Positions 8,255 to 17,368 of a stretch of DNA of 32,268 bases are shown one piece after another. Location: NCBI GenBank assembly GCA_016218375.1, contig JACREG010000001.1, forward strand, positions 1-32,268, written 5' to 3'. The first letter of the stretch is position 1; each line of letters starts with the position of its first letter. This DNA comes from Gammaproteobacteria bacterium. GTDB taxonomy: Bacteria; Pseudomonadota; Gammaproteobacteria; Thiohalobacterales; Thiohalobacteraceae. Both the position numbers and the translations under genes were made by a program. The notes under the pieces were generated by a model. That model was given only the letters and a program-made list of their open reading frames with translations. It made no database searches and was not told the origin of the DNA.

Positions 8255-9049
8255 CTACTTCACCGCCGGCGGCTGCTCCCGACCACGCAACACACCCCCG
8301 GTCATGCTGGCGAGGTTGTTGCGGATGAAATTTTCCTGTGCGCCGAGCGCGTTAAACATGCCCGCGACGGTTTGTTGGGTAACGTACTCTTCCAAATCGG
8401 TGGCGGGCTTGGCGACGGGTGCGGTCGGCGCTGCCGGTGTTTCCGCGGGTGTTGCAGCGTTCGGTGCCGGATAGGCATCGAGCAGTTCCTTGTACACCAG
8501 CGGCGCGCCGCTGGTGGCGAGCTGTTAGGAAATGACTGGGCTCAGCGCCATCTCCAGGATCGATGCGGTCTTGTCTTTAAGTGCCTCGGTGCCGGCAGTC
8601 TTGTCGCCGTCGAGCAACTGGCGTGCTTCGGTCGGCGTGAGCTGCGACAGCGCGGCTTGAAGGATCGGCGCGGCGCCGGGGATGGCGTGTTCGGCGGCTT
8701 GGTTCATCAACACCGACAAGAGTTTCGCCTGCGGATCGGCGTTGAGATCGCGCGCCACGCCGAGAACCATTCCAAGGGGCGGCGGCAACAGGATGCGCGC
8801 GACCGGGTTGTCGAGATAGCCGCCCGGTCTGGCCAGGTTGGTCACGACGGTCGTCACGCCCTTGCCGAGTTCGCGCGTGTAAACGCTGGCCAGCGTCTTT
8901 TTCAATTGTTCTTGCGCCGAGCGGGTCAGATCCTGTTGCAGCGTATCGAAGCTGGTCGGCGCACACGCCAGTAACAGCGCGCAGAACGGCAGCATCGACG
9001 CTAGCGGCACACGTCTACGCGGGGCCTGCGGGTGCGGGTGTTTGTGCAT
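8255..9049 (-). pseudogene. DUF4197-family lipoprotein gene interrupted by one in-frame stop
   Basis: Starting at the ATG at 9049, an arginine-containing n-region and hydrophobic stretch end in the lipobox LLAC (Cys29), so the product would be a lipoprotein. The DUF4197 pattern follows: a KGVTTVVTNLARPGGYLDNP block, then IPGAAPILQAALSQLTPTEA. At codon 175 a TAA (8525-8527) stops translation, and the same frame continues without shift. The continuation carries the family's C-terminal part: YKELLDAY, a low-complexity Ala/Pro insert, then LEEYVTQQTVAGMFNALG. A single base change would restore a 264-residue protein. An in-frame GTG at 9103 could extend the N-terminus but spoils the signal peptide. 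The family function is unknown. A sequencing error or readthrough cannot be excluded. Confidence 0.8.
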
Positions 9050-9075
9050 GGCTGGGCTCGTAGAGAACGTATGCG

Positions 9076-10404
9076 ATGGCTTATGATAGCCGAATGAACG
9101 CACCGCATGCAGGTCAAGACGACATCGCCAAAACCCTGGGACTTGCCACGTCCACCGCCCAGCGCAACTGGCGTAACCGGCGCTGGCGACGCTGGGGTGG
9201 TCTGGCCGCAGTGGTGACGATAGGTGTTGCCGCGCTGCTGCTGTGGAATGCCGGTGAACGCGGCGCGGCGCCGCACTATCAGACCCAGGAGGCGCGGCGT
9301 GGCGATCTGACCGTGATGGTCACCGCCACCGGCAATCTGCAACCCACCAATCAAGTGGATGTGGGCATCGAGGTCTCCGGCACCGTCGCCAGCGTCGAGG
9401 TCGACTACAACGATGCGGTACGCGTCGGTCAAGTGCTGGCGCGCCTGGATACCAGCCGCTTGGAGGCGCAAGCGCACAAGGCCGAGGCCGGTCTGGACGC
9501 CGCGCGGGCGCGGGTGACGCAAATGCAGGCGACGTTGACCGAGACCGGCACCACCCTCGCCCGGCTGCGCGCCATGCACAAAAAGACCGGCGGCAAAGTG
9601 CCCTCGCAACAGGATCTGGATACCGCCGACGCGGCGTTCAAACGCGCGCAAACCGAGGTCGCCAGCGCGCAGGCCGCCGTCGCCGAATCCGCGGCGACCC
9701 TCAAACTCACGCAGACCGATCTGACCAAGGCGGTGATCCGCTCGCCCATCGACGGCATTGTGCTGGTGCGCGCGGTGGAACCCGGACAGACGCTGGCTGC
9801 TTCGTTCCAAGCGCCGGTGTTGTTCACGCTCGCCGAGGATCTGACCAAAATGGAATTGCATGTAGACGTGGACGAAGCCGATGTCGGTCAGGTCAAACAA
9901 GGGCAGACGGCGACGTTCAGCGTCGACGCCTATCCGGACCGGCGTTTCCCGGCGCAGGTGGCGCAGGTGCGTTACGGCGCGCAAGCCGTCGAAGGCGTGA
10001 CCACGTACAAGACCGTGTTGAACGTCGACAACACCGATCTGGCCTTACGTCCGGGCATGACCGCCACCGCCGATATTCTCGTGCAGAAGGTCGGCGATGC
10101 GCTGCTGATTCCCAATGCCGCGCTGCGCTTCACACCGCCTGCGCAGACCGACGCAGCCACGGATACCGGCAGCGTAGTCGGCATGCTGCTGCCGCGTCCG
10201 CCACGTAGTGCGTCCAAAACATATACGCAGGAACCCAATCACGGTGCCGATCAACGCGTCTGGGCGCTGCGCGACGGTCAAGCGCACGAAGTCGCGATCA
10301 AAGTCGGCGCCACTAACGGCGTGCTGACCCAAGTGCTGTCCGGTGCCATCGAACCCGGCATGGCCTTGATTACCGATGTCGTGAATCCAACCGCAACGCC
10401 ATGA
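9076..10404 (+). CDS. MacA-like periplasmic adaptor of an ABC efflux pump (HlyD/RND adaptor family)
   Basis: A 442-residue membrane-fusion protein. A basic N-terminus and one membrane helix (about residues 40-57) anchor it. A lipoyl/barrel-sandwich half follows (GNLQPTNQVDVGIEVSGTVA), then a long coiled coil (about 130-215) with Ala-rich heptads and the second lipoyl half (IRSPIDGIVLVRAVEPGQTL). A beta-barrel and membrane-proximal domain complete it. It would link the inner-membrane permease to a TolC-type channel, which is not encoded here. The start at 9076 is preferred because GAGAA lies upstream; 9094 is an alternative with no ribosome-binding site. It is divergent from the DUF4197 gene by 26 bases. 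Its stop overlaps the ATPase start in ATGA, so the three genes form one operon. Confidence 0.92.
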   Translation: MAYDSRMNAPHAGQDDIAKTLGLATSTAQRNWRNRRWRRWGGLAAVVTIGVAALLLWNAGERGAAPHYQTQEARRGDLTVMVTATGNLQPTNQVDVGIEVSGTVASVEVDYNDAVRVGQVLARLDTSRLEAQAHKAEAGLDAARARVTQMQATLTETGTTLARLRAMHKKTGGKVPSQQDLDTADAAFKRAQTEVASAQAAVAESAATLKLTQTDLTKAVIRSPIDGIVLVRAVEPGQTLAASFQAPVLFTLAEDLTKMELHVDVDEADVGQVKQGQTATFSVDAYPDRRFPAQVAQVRYGAQAVEGVTTYKTVLNVDNTDLALRPGMTATADILVQKVGDALLIPNAALRFTPPAQTDAATDTGSVVGMLLPRPPRSASKTYTQEPNHGADQRVWALRDGQAHEVAIKVGATNGVLTQVLSGAIEPGMALITDVVNPTATP

Positions 10405-11117
10405 GCGACACGCACGCCAACACGCCCTTGATCGAATTGCAGGGCGTGACCAAAGTCTACGGCCGTGGTGCGGCGGCGATGCAGGCGCTGCGCGGCGTGG
10501 ATCTGCGCATCGACGCCGGCGAGTTCGTCGCGGTGATGGGACCGAGCGGCTCGGGTAAATCCACCTGTCTGAATATTCTCGGCTGTCTGGATACGCCGAC
10601 CGCCGGCACCTATCGCTTCGGTGGCGTCGAGGTCGGCGGCCTGTCGCGCAATCAGCGCGCGGAGCTGCGCCGGCATTATCTGGGCTTCGTGTTTCAAGGT
10701 TTCAATCTGCTCAACCGCACCACGGCGCTGGAAAATGTCGAACTGCCGCTGTTATATCGCGGCATTCACCTCGCCGAACGGCATCGCCTGGCACGCGAGG
10801 CCTTGACCGCCGTCGGCCTGGCGGAGTGGGCGACGCACACGCCCGGCGAACTGTCCGGCGGCCAGCAACAGCGCGTCGCCATCGCGCGCGCCATCGTCAC
10901 CGCGCCGGATGTGTTGTTCGCCGACGAACCCACCGGCAATCTCGACAGCGCGCGCAGTCGCGAGATCATGGAACTGCTGACGCGCTTCAACCGCGAGCGC
11001 GGTCTCACCATCGTCATGGTGACGCACGAAGCGGACATGGCCGCGTTCGCCAGCCGCAGCGTGCGTTTCGTCGACGGCCGGGTCGCCGCCGACACCCGCA
11101 GCACGGAGGCCGCCTGA
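10401..11117 (+). CDS. MacB/LolD-type ABC transporter ATPase
   Basis: A 238-residue nucleotide-binding subunit complete in all motifs: Walker A GPSGSGKST (47-55), signature LSGGQQQR (from 151), Walker B VLFADEP (Asp175-Glu176) and the H-loop VTHE (His209). The sequence around the Q-loop (LGFVFQGFNLL) is characteristic of the MacB/LolD/FtsE branch. It hydrolyses ATP at the cytoplasmic face to drive the type VII (mechanotransmission) permease encoded immediately downstream. In MacB proper, ATPase and permease are one chain; here they are separate, as in many related operons. The substrate (macrolide, peptide, lipoprotein or other) cannot be told. The start codon overlaps the adaptor stop. Confidence 0.95.
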   Translation: MSDTHANTPLIELQGVTKVYGRGAAAMQALRGVDLRIDAGEFVAVMGPSGSGKSTCLNILGCLDTPTAGTYRFGGVEVGGLSRNQRAELRRHYLGFVFQGFNLLNRTTALENVELPLLYRGIHLAERHRLAREALTAVGLAEWATHTPGELSGGQQQRVAIARAIVTAPDVLFADEPTGNLDSARSREIMELLTRFNRERGLTIVMVTHEADMAAFASRSVRFVDGRVAADTRSTEAA

Positions 11118-12323
11118 ATGGTCTGGAATGCGCTGCTGCTGGCCCTGCGCGAGATTCGCCGCAATGTGCTGCGGTCGTGTCTCACCATCCTCGGCATCGT
11201 CATCGGCGTCGCGGCGGTGATCGTCATGGTGACGCTGGGCGGCGGCGACACCGCGCAAGTGACGGCGAAGATCGCCAGCCTCGGCACCAATCTGCTGATG
11301 GTGCGGCCGGGACAACGCATGGGCTTCGGCCAGATGTCCACCGCGGCGCAGTTCGATCTCGCCGACGCCGAGGCCGTCGAACGCGAGATCCGTTCCGTGC
11401 TCGCCATCTCGCCGGCCTCGACCGCGCCGACCACCGCGGTATTCGGCAATCGCAACTGGTCCACCAGCGTCACCGGCATCGATAACCGCTATTTCGGCGT
11501 GCGCAACTGGACGCTGGCGAGCGGCCGCGAATTCACCGACAGCGAACTGCGCGCCGGTTCGTCGGTGTGCATCGTCGGCGCCACGGTGCGCAAGGAATTG
11601 TTCGGTGCTCAAGACCCGCTCGATAACAAACTGCGTCTGGAAAAACTGTCCTGCACGGTGATCGGCCTGTTGCAGGCCAAGGGCCAATCCACCATGGGCT
11701 CGGACCAGGACGACTTGGTGCTGATGCCGCTGCGCGCCTTTCAACGCCGCATCGCCGGCAACCAGGATATCGGCCTGATCCAAGTGTCGGTACGCGACGG
11801 CGCATCGACCGAACAAGTGAAGCAAGACATCGAAGACCTGCTGCGCACGCGCCGCCACATCGCGCCCAGCGAAGACGACGACTTCCAGGTGCTGGACATG
11901 AAGGAGATCACGCAAATGCTCGCCGGCACCACTCAGGTGCTGACGGCATTGCTCGGCGCGGTCGCCGCCGTGAGTCTGCTGGTCGGCGGCATCGGCATCA
12001 TGAATATCATGCTGGTGTCGGTCACCGAGCGCACCCGCGAGATCGGCATCCGTCTGGCCATCGGCGCGCTGGAACGCGAGGTGCTGATGCAGTTTCTGGT
12101 CGAGGCCGTCGTGCTCGCGTCGTTCGGCGGACTGACCGGCATCGTGCTCGCACTCGCCGCCTCGGTGGTGCTCGCCGATCTGATGAGCATCCCGTTCGTG
12201 TTCAATCCCGGAATCGTTGTGTTGGCATTCCTGTTTTCCGCTATAGTCGGCGTGGTTTTCGGCTTCTTTCCCGCGCGCACGGCGGCCCGGCTCGATCCCA
12301 TCGAGGCACTGCGCCACGAGTAA
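11118..12323 (+). CDS. MacB-like ABC transporter permease (FtsX family)
   Basis: The start codon follows the ATPase stop with no gap. The 401-residue protein has the MacB permease layout. The first membrane helix (about 20-40, SCLTILGIVIGVAAVIVMVT) leads to a large periplasmic domain of about 220 residues. Three further helices sit near the C-terminus, including SLLVGGIGIMNIMLVSVTER, and the FtsX-type tail ends PARTAARLDPIEALRHE. It would couple ATP hydrolysis to movement of the periplasmic adaptor rather than carry substrate through the membrane. Together with the two genes before it this is a complete inner-membrane tripartite efflux unit lacking only an outer-membrane channel. Confidence 0.94.
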   Translation: MVWNALLLALREIRRNVLRSCLTILGIVIGVAAVIVMVTLGGGDTAQVTAKIASLGTNLLMVRPGQRMGFGQMSTAAQFDLADAEAVEREIRSVLAISPASTAPTTAVFGNRNWSTSVTGIDNRYFGVRNWTLASGREFTDSELRAGSSVCIVGATVRKELFGAQDPLDNKLRLEKLSCTVIGLLQAKGQSTMGSDQDDLVLMPLRAFQRRIAGNQDIGLIQVSVRDGASTEQVKQDIEDLLRTRRHIAPSEDDDFQVLDMKEITQMLAGTTQVLTALLGAVAAVSLLVGGIGIMNIMLVSVTERTREIGIRLAIGALEREVLMQFLVEAVVLASFGGLTGIVLALAASVVLADLMSIPFVFNPGIVVLAFLFSAIVGVVFGFFPARTAARLDPIEALRHE

Positions 12324-12327
12324 TGTC

Positions 12328-12388
12328 TATAATCTCTAGAGTCTGAACCCGCTCACACTTTGCCGAAACAAATTCGGAAATAATTTGT
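12328..12388 (+). promoter_or_regulatory. Candidate -10 box and palindrome before the diguanylate cyclase
   Basis: A consensus TATAAT (12328-12333) begins four bases after the permease stop. No good -35 is visible. About 35 bases further on is a palindrome, ACAAATT (12368-12374) with AATTTGT (12382-12388), separated by seven bases. It could be an operator or a leader hairpin. The short AT-rich gap (117 bases) suggests the cyclase gene has its own promoter. Confidence 0.45.
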
Positions 12389-12440
12389 CGCATACTGGTG
12401 TACGCAACACGGGACGAACGACTTGGGAACCTTGGCCATT

Positions 12441-13454
12441 ATGCACGCCATCACCAGACAAACCGCCTTGACCGCGCGCATACTCGCACAGCAGTTTCTG
12501 TTCGAAGGCGAACGCGCGGACCTGATCGACTGGCTGCTGCCGCACTGCCAGTTACGTCAGCTCGCGCCCGGGTGTGTGCTGCTCACACCCAAACAAACCG
12601 CGGATCGCATCTATCTCATTCTGCAAGGCGAGGTCGAAGTGCGCGTGGGCCGGCACGGCGGCCAACTCATCGCCACCTTGGGAAGCGGGCAATGCGTCGG
12701 CGAGATGTCGGTGATCGAAGGCATGCCGCCCTCGGCGGAGGTGATTGCGCGCGGCGCCTGCACGGCGATTACCATCGAAGGCGCGGCCTTACGCACCCTG
12801 CTCGATCATTCCCAGGTGTTCGCGCGCAACCTGCTCCGACTGCTCTCCCGCCGTCTGCGCCACGACAATCAACTGGTACGCCAGAGCCTGGAATCGCAAG
12901 CCCTGTCCGAACAAGACGCGCGCCGCGATCCGCTCACCGGACTGCACAACCGGCGCTGGCTGAACGAGACCCTGCCCAAGTTGATCGGACACCGCGGCGC
13001 GCGGTGCAAGCTGTGTCTGCTGATGCTCGATATCGACCATTTCAAACGCTACAACGACAGCGTCGGCCATATCGCCGGCGACCAGGCGCTGATCGCCGTG
13101 GCCAACACCCTCGAAGCCCAGATTCGCGACGGCGACCAGGCCGTGCGTTTCGGTGGCGAGGAATTCCTGGTCGTGTTGCCCGATACGAATCTTAAAGATG
13201 CACGACCGATCAGCGAACGACTGCGTCACAGCGTGCAACAGACCGCCATCTTCGACCGTGACGGCGACGCGTTACCCAGTGTGACGCTGTCGATCGGATT
13301 GGCGGAATGGGCCGCGTTCGAAACGCCCGAACAGCTCATCGCCCGCGCCGATGCCGCGCTGTATCAAGCCAAGCATCAAGGCCGCAACCGCGTGGCACTC
13401 AGCCCCGCCGCCCTGCCTGGACCGGCGCGGCTGCGGCGGGTGAAGAATGCCTAA
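12441..13454 (+). CDS. Diguanylate cyclase with N-terminal cyclic-nucleotide-binding-like domain
   Basis: It makes cyclic di-GMP from two GTP. Residues about 20-130 form a CRP-like cNMP-binding domain (DRIYLILQGEVEVRVG, then GQCVGEMSVIEGMPPSAEV); no DNA-binding domain follows. The GGDEF domain (about 165-330) starts RRDPLTGLHNRRWL and has an intact GGEEF active site (238-242). The inhibitory site RDGD (229-232) is exactly five residues upstream, so product inhibition is expected. There is no membrane segment, so the protein is cytoplasmic. The ATG at 12441 is chosen over a TTG at 12423. Whether the sensor binds cAMP, another ligand or none is unknown. It is a possible regulator of the exopolysaccharide unit at 3944-8138, which is inference only. 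Confidence 0.92.
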   Translation: MHAITRQTALTARILAQQFLFEGERADLIDWLLPHCQLRQLAPGCVLLTPKQTADRIYLILQGEVEVRVGRHGGQLIATLGSGQCVGEMSVIEGMPPSAEVIARGACTAITIEGAALRTLLDHSQVFARNLLRLLSRRLRHDNQLVRQSLESQALSEQDARRDPLTGLHNRRWLNETLPKLIGHRGARCKLCLLMLDIDHFKRYNDSVGHIAGDQALIAVANTLEAQIRDGDQAVRFGGEEFLVVLPDTNLKDARPISERLRHSVQQTAIFDRDGDALPSVTLSIGLAEWAAFETPEQLIARADAALYQAKHQGRNRVALSPAALPGPARLRRVKNA

Positions 13455-13462
13455 GGGTGTTT

Positions 13463-13488
13463 GACGGCGTGTGGCAACGCTCGCCGTC
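13463..13488. terminator. Hairpin between two convergent genes
   Basis: GACGGCG (13463-13469) pairs with CGCCGTC (13482-13488) across a 12-base loop, in the 72-base gap between the convergent cyclase and glycine-zipper genes. There is no clear U-run on either side, so termination is possible but not proven. Confidence 0.35.
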
Positions 13489-13526
13489 TCATTCACCGTT
13501 TACTCGCAAAACCAGGTGGTATGCGT

Positions 13527-14084
13527 TTACGGTACAGCGGGTGCAGGGGCGGGCGCGGTAAGCACCAGTTGACCGTTTTCCACCGGGATGCGATCGCCCG
13601 GTTTATGGTCCATGCGGACTTTTCCTTGAGTGTCGCCGAGACGGTAGCTGACGTCGTAGCCGATGACTTCTTTATGGGTATCGGTCACGGTCTGGCAGCG
13701 TTGCTCGGTGGCCGTGTAGGTGTCGTTGGCCTGCATGTTTTTCTGCACGGTATTGCCGGCATAACCGCCGGCCGCGGCACCGGCAACCGTCGCCAGCTTC
13801 TTGCCGGTACCGCCGCCCACCTGATTACCCAGCACGCCACCGATCAGTGCGCCGGTCACTGTGCCGAGCACTCGATGCTCGTCCTTGACCGGTTTCTGCC
13901 GGGTGACCGCGACATCCTCGCAGACCTCCCGCGGCGTTTGCACGGTCTGGGTGATCTCTTTGACGTTCAGCACATCGGCATACGCGGGTTGTTTATTCGC
14001 CAACAGATTGTAGCCGGCGAGCGTACCACCCGCGGCCGCCACAACTACGCCAATCACGATTCCGGTTAACATCGACTTGTTCAT
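13527..14084 (-). CDS. Glycine-zipper 2TM envelope protein (SlyB/17-kDa antigen-like)
   Basis: A 185-residue exported protein. The N-terminal hydrophobic stretch (MLTGIVIGVVVAAAGGTLAG) acts as a signal anchor or uncleaved signal; there is no lipobox Cys. The central glycine zipper (about 93-122, GTVTGALIGGVLGNQVGGGT then AGAAAGGYAGN) matches the family that inserts in or stabilises membranes. The C-terminus (about 130-185) has a Cys-containing region and a VSYRLGDTQGKVRMDH segment typical of these proteins, with an Ala/Pro tail. A very strong ribosome-binding site AGGAGG sits just upstream of the ATG. It faces the cyclase gene convergently. The role is probably envelope integrity; the exact function is not known. 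Confidence 0.85.
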   Translation of the reverse strand: MNKSMLTGIVIGVVVAAAGGTLAGYNLLANKQPAYADVLNVKEITQTVQTPREVCEDVAVTRQKPVKDEHRVLGTVTGALIGGVLGNQVGGGTGKKLATVAGAAAGGYAGNTVQKNMQANDTYTATEQRCQTVTDTHKEVIGYDVSYRLGDTQGKVRMDHKPGDRIPVENGQLVLTAPAPAPAVP

Positions 14085-14149
14085 GGGATTTCCTCCTGGC
14101 GCGCTTGACCGTCGTCACAGCAATGCCAACGCTAGACATAGTTGGAATT

Positions 14150-15643
14150 CTAGCAAAGGCCGGCGCGACCGTAGAGCTCCACCAACTGCCGCAACCGTTC
14201 GGCGAGATCGTCCGGCACCTGTTCCCAGACGAAACGCCAGCGCCAGTTGCCTTCGGTCACGCCCGGCGTGTTCATGCGGTGTTCCGAGTCCAGCGCGAGT
14301 GCATCTTGAAGTGGAATAACGGCGAGCGCGGCGACCGAGGCGAAGCTGGCGCGAATCAGCGGCCAGGGCATGGCCTCGGTGGGATGACCGAGATAGTCCT
14401 GCGCATGGGCGCGGGTGCGTTCGTCGAGGCCTTGATGCCAACCCAGCGTGGTGTCGTTGTCGTGGGTGCCGGTATAGACGACGCTCAAGCGCTCATGGTT
14501 GTGCGGCAGATAGGGATTGTGCGCATCGCCGCCGAAGGCGAATTGCAGAATCTTCATGCCGGGCAGGCCGAAACGCAGCCGCAGCGCGTCGACCTCGGGG
14601 GTGATGATGCCGAGGTCTTCCGCCACCAACGGCAGATCGTGAAAGCGGTCGAGCAGCGCCTGAAACAGGCGTTCGCCCGGCGCGCTCACCCAGCAACCGT
14701 CGATGGCCGTCTCGGCGGACGCGGGAATTTCCCAGTGCGCCTCGAAGCCGCGGAAGTGATCGATGCGGATCAGATCGAACAACTCGCGCTGGGTTCGCAT
14801 GCGGTCGATCCACCAACGGAAACCGTCCTGCTCGATGCGATCCCAACGGTAATGCGGATTGCCCCAGCGCTGGCCAGTGGCGGAAAAATAATCCGGCGGT
14901 ACGCCAGCCACGACTTCCAACCGGCCTTCGGCATCGACACGGAAATATTCGCGGTGCGCCCACACCTCGGCGCTGTCGTAGGCGACGAAGATTGGTACAT
15001 CGCCGAACAGCAGCACGCCGCGCTCGTTGGCGTAGCGGCGCAGGTCGTGCCACTGGCGGAAGAACACGAATTGGTTGAAACACGCCTGTTCGATCGGCAC
15101 GGCGAAGCGGCGCCGCGCTTCGACCAACGCCCGCGGGTCGCGGTCGCGCAGCGGCGGCGACCAGTCGAACCAACCCCGCCCCTGCTGATCGGCGCGCAGT
15201 GCCTCGTAAAACGCAAAGTCGTCCAACCAGGCGGTGTGAGTCGCGCGGAAGTCGGCGAACTCGGCGCGTTCGGCGGCGCTGGCGGCGCCCTGGAATCCGG
15301 CATAGGCGGCGCACAGTTGATTGCAGCGCCAGTCGTTACCGCAACCGGCATCCATCGCGCCCGTGTTGGTCAGCCAGCCCCACTCGATCAGCCGTTGCAG
15401 ACTGATGAGTCGCGGATTGCCGGCATGCACCGAGGTGCATTGATACGGCGAACGGTCGGCATGGGTCGGGCCGAGCGGTAGCATCTGCCACACGCCGATG
15501 CCGGCGCTGGCGAGAAAATCCACGAAGCGGAATGCCTCCGCGCCGAGTTCGCCACCGTCGCCGTCGCCCGGCAACGACGTGGGATGCAACAGGATACCGG
15601 CGCGGCGTTGCGCGAAGAGGCTGTTGGGATCGGCCGGCGACAT
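14150..15643 (-). CDS. malQ: 4-alpha-glucanotransferase (amylomaltase, GH77)
   Basis: This cytoplasmic enzyme moves maltosyl and longer glucan units between alpha-1,4-glucans, turning short maltodextrins into longer substrates for phosphorylase. The 497-residue protein opens with the family block RRAGILLHPTSLPG and SPYQ. All three acidic catalytic residues are visible: Asp295 in RIDHFRGFE, Glu342 in VAEDLG and Asp395 in GTHDNDTT, spaced almost as in the Thermus enzyme. It starts six bases after the GH57 stop, so it is the third gene of the glgC-GH57-malQ operon. Its stop lies 65 bases from the glycine-zipper gene start, in the same orientation. Confidence 0.96.
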   Translation of the reverse strand: MSPADPNSLFAQRRAGILLHPTSLPGDGDGGELGAEAFRFVDFLASAGIGVWQMLPLGPTHADRSPYQCTSVHAGNPRLISLQRLIEWGWLTNTGAMDAGCGNDWRCNQLCAAYAGFQGAASAAERAEFADFRATHTAWLDDFAFYEALRADQQGRGWFDWSPPLRDRDPRALVEARRRFAVPIEQACFNQFVFFRQWHDLRRYANERGVLLFGDVPIFVAYDSAEVWAHREYFRVDAEGRLEVVAGVPPDYFSATGQRWGNPHYRWDRIEQDGFRWWIDRMRTQRELFDLIRIDHFRGFEAHWEIPASAETAIDGCWVSAPGERLFQALLDRFHDLPLVAEDLGIITPEVDALRLRFGLPGMKILQFAFGGDAHNPYLPHNHERLSVVYTGTHDNDTTLGWHQGLDERTRAHAQDYLGHPTEAMPWPLIRASFASVAALAVIPLQDALALDSEHRMNTPGVTEGNWRWRFVWEQVPDDLAERLRQLVELYGRAGLC

Positions 15644-15649
15644 CGCGGG

Positions 15650-17368
15650 TCAGCTCTGCGGCTGACCGTGGCGCATCACGCCGCCGGCGGCCGGTCCGGG
15701 ACCGCTGGTGCCGTGCGAGAACGCGTGGGTGAGATACTCCGGCGGTTCCTTGCCGAGCAACTGATAGAGATTGGCCAGATGCATGCGGAACAGACGGTCG
15801 AAATCCTGCACGCTGTCGGCCGGGTTGTAATCGCCGAACCACCAGAACCAGTCCGAACCCTCGCAGATGGACAACTGATGCTGCGCGGCGGCGAGCTGCT
15901 CGGAATCCATGCGGCCACCGCTGGTCGCCGCGTCGAACATGCGCTTGGCGTCGCCGAGCATGTCCCAGCCACGGTTCTTGTCGCGGTCGCCGATCCAGGT
16001 GGAAAACGTGCCGTACACCCAACTGCCCGCCACCAGCGATTCGATCTCGGCGGCACCGTTGCCGGCGTCGAGATATTCCGAGAAGGTGGTGAGCTTGATG
16101 TGCGGGTGCGCCGCCAACTGTTGATACAGCGCATTGAGGAAGTAATAACCGTTCTCCGGGTAATACTCCCAGGCGTTCTCGCCATCGAGGATGATGGAGA
16201 CGATGCGGCGCGCGTCCGGTTCGCCGGAGGTGCGGATGTTTTCGAGGTGATGAATGAAATTGGCGACGGCATCGTCGGCATGCCAATCGGCGTAGGTAAA
16301 ACCCACCATGTCCGACAGCCCGTCGTCGCGAAAGAAACACGCCAGTTTGCCGTTCTGCACATGATACGGCTGGAACAGCAGCGCCTCGCGCGCACGTTCC
16401 TTAAGCTTTTCGTCGCGCGCCACGCTGTGGAACAACACGCTCTCGCCGCTGGCGGCCCAGCGGAAGCCGTGTTTCTCCAGCAGATGCAGTGTGGCGGTGC
16501 TCACGCTGCCTTCCGCCGGCCAGCAGCCGCGCGGCCGGAAATCGAAATATTGCTCGCAACTGTTGATGGCCTCGCGGATATGCCACTCGGACCGCTCCAA
16601 TCCGCCCGGATAGGCCTGTAGATCGGGCAAAGGCGCGGCCGGCATGGCCTCGTGCGCGGACTTGATGTCGAGCAGCAACGGCATGATCGGGTGCGCGTAA
16701 GGTGTCACCGCGATTTCCACCTTGCCCTGCTTGGCGAGACGCGCATAGCGGTCGATCACGCCCGACAGCAGTTCGCCGATAACGCCGACTAGGGTGCGGC
16801 GGTCGTGGAGCGAATAATTGCCGCCCTGATCGATGAGTTTGCGTATCCGCAGATCGCTGCGGCGCACGGTCTCGCCCATCCAGGCGAGGTGATACCACAC
16901 CAGCAGATCGACCAGGAACTGATCGCTGAGATAACTCATACAGTCCGGATGCGCGCTGGACCAGCGCGCCATCTCCGCCAGGCGATGAAAGTGCGGAAAC
17001 CGGTCGATGAGACGCTTCTGGTTCGCGCGCAGACAATCCTTGATTAATTTCAGGCGCGACTCGGGCTGGGTCGGCAATGTCGCCGTGGCCAGCGCATCGA
17101 GCAGCGGATCGCGGATGGTCTTGCCCTCGCGCAAAAAACTGCGCACCTGACCGGCGTAGTCGGATAATTGATCGAGCAGGATCGGCGCGAAGTTCACCAC
17201 TGCGCGGGCGTTGGGCACCGCTTCGATATGCGCCGCCATGTCGACGTAATCTTTGATGGCGTGCAGATAGGACCAGGGCTGCTGATACTCGCCGCTCATC
17301 ATGTTGCAGTACTGCGGCTGGTGCATGTGCCAGCACAATACGACGTTCAGCTTCGGCTTAGCCGGCAT
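15650..17368 (-). CDS. Glycoside hydrolase family 57 (alpha-amylase-like glucan hydrolase/transferase)
   Basis: A 572-residue cytoplasmic protein without signal peptide. GH57 conserved regions appear in order: HMHQPQ (14-19), the TPYAHPIMPLL block, CWPAEGS with the expected nucleophile Glu286, and IILDGENAWEYY with Asp395 in the region expected to carry the acid/base. GH57 includes amylopullulanases, 4-alpha-glucanotransferases and branching enzymes, all retaining and acting on alpha-glucans; the specific activity cannot be set from sequence. Its place between glgC and malQ argues for glycogen or maltodextrin trimming. The ribosome-binding site (AAAGGTGATG before the ATG) lies inside a long inverted repeat whose other arm is at the end of glgC, so translation may be regulated or coupled. 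Confidence 0.9.
   Translation of the reverse strand: MPAKPKLNVVLCWHMHQPQYCNMMSGEYQQPWSYLHAIKDYVDMAAHIEAVPNARAVVNFAPILLDQLSDYAGQVRSFLREGKTIRDPLLDALATATLPTQPESRLKLIKDCLRANQKRLIDRFPHFHRLAEMARWSSAHPDCMSYLSDQFLVDLLVWYHLAWMGETVRRSDLRIRKLIDQGGNYSLHDRRTLVGVIGELLSGVIDRYARLAKQGKVEIAVTPYAHPIMPLLLDIKSAHEAMPAAPLPDLQAYPGGLERSEWHIREAINSCEQYFDFRPRGCWPAEGSVSTATLHLLEKHGFRWAASGESVLFHSVARDEKLKERAREALLFQPYHVQNGKLACFFRDDGLSDMVGFTYADWHADDAVANFIHHLENIRTSGEPDARRIVSIILDGENAWEYYPENGYYFLNALYQQLAAHPHIKLTTFSEYLDAGNGAAEIESLVAGSWVYGTFSTWIGDRDKNRGWDMLGDAKRMFDAATSGGRMDSEQLAAAQHQLSICEGSDWFWWFGDYNPADSVQDFDRLFRMHLANLYQLLGKEPPEYLTHAFSHGTSGPGPAAGGVMRHGQPQS

Noticed and set aside
10752-12317. 521-codon open frame on the minus strand opposite the ABC ATPase and permease
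   Set aside because: Antisense shadow of two well-supported transporter genes; low-complexity His/Gln/Asp translation.
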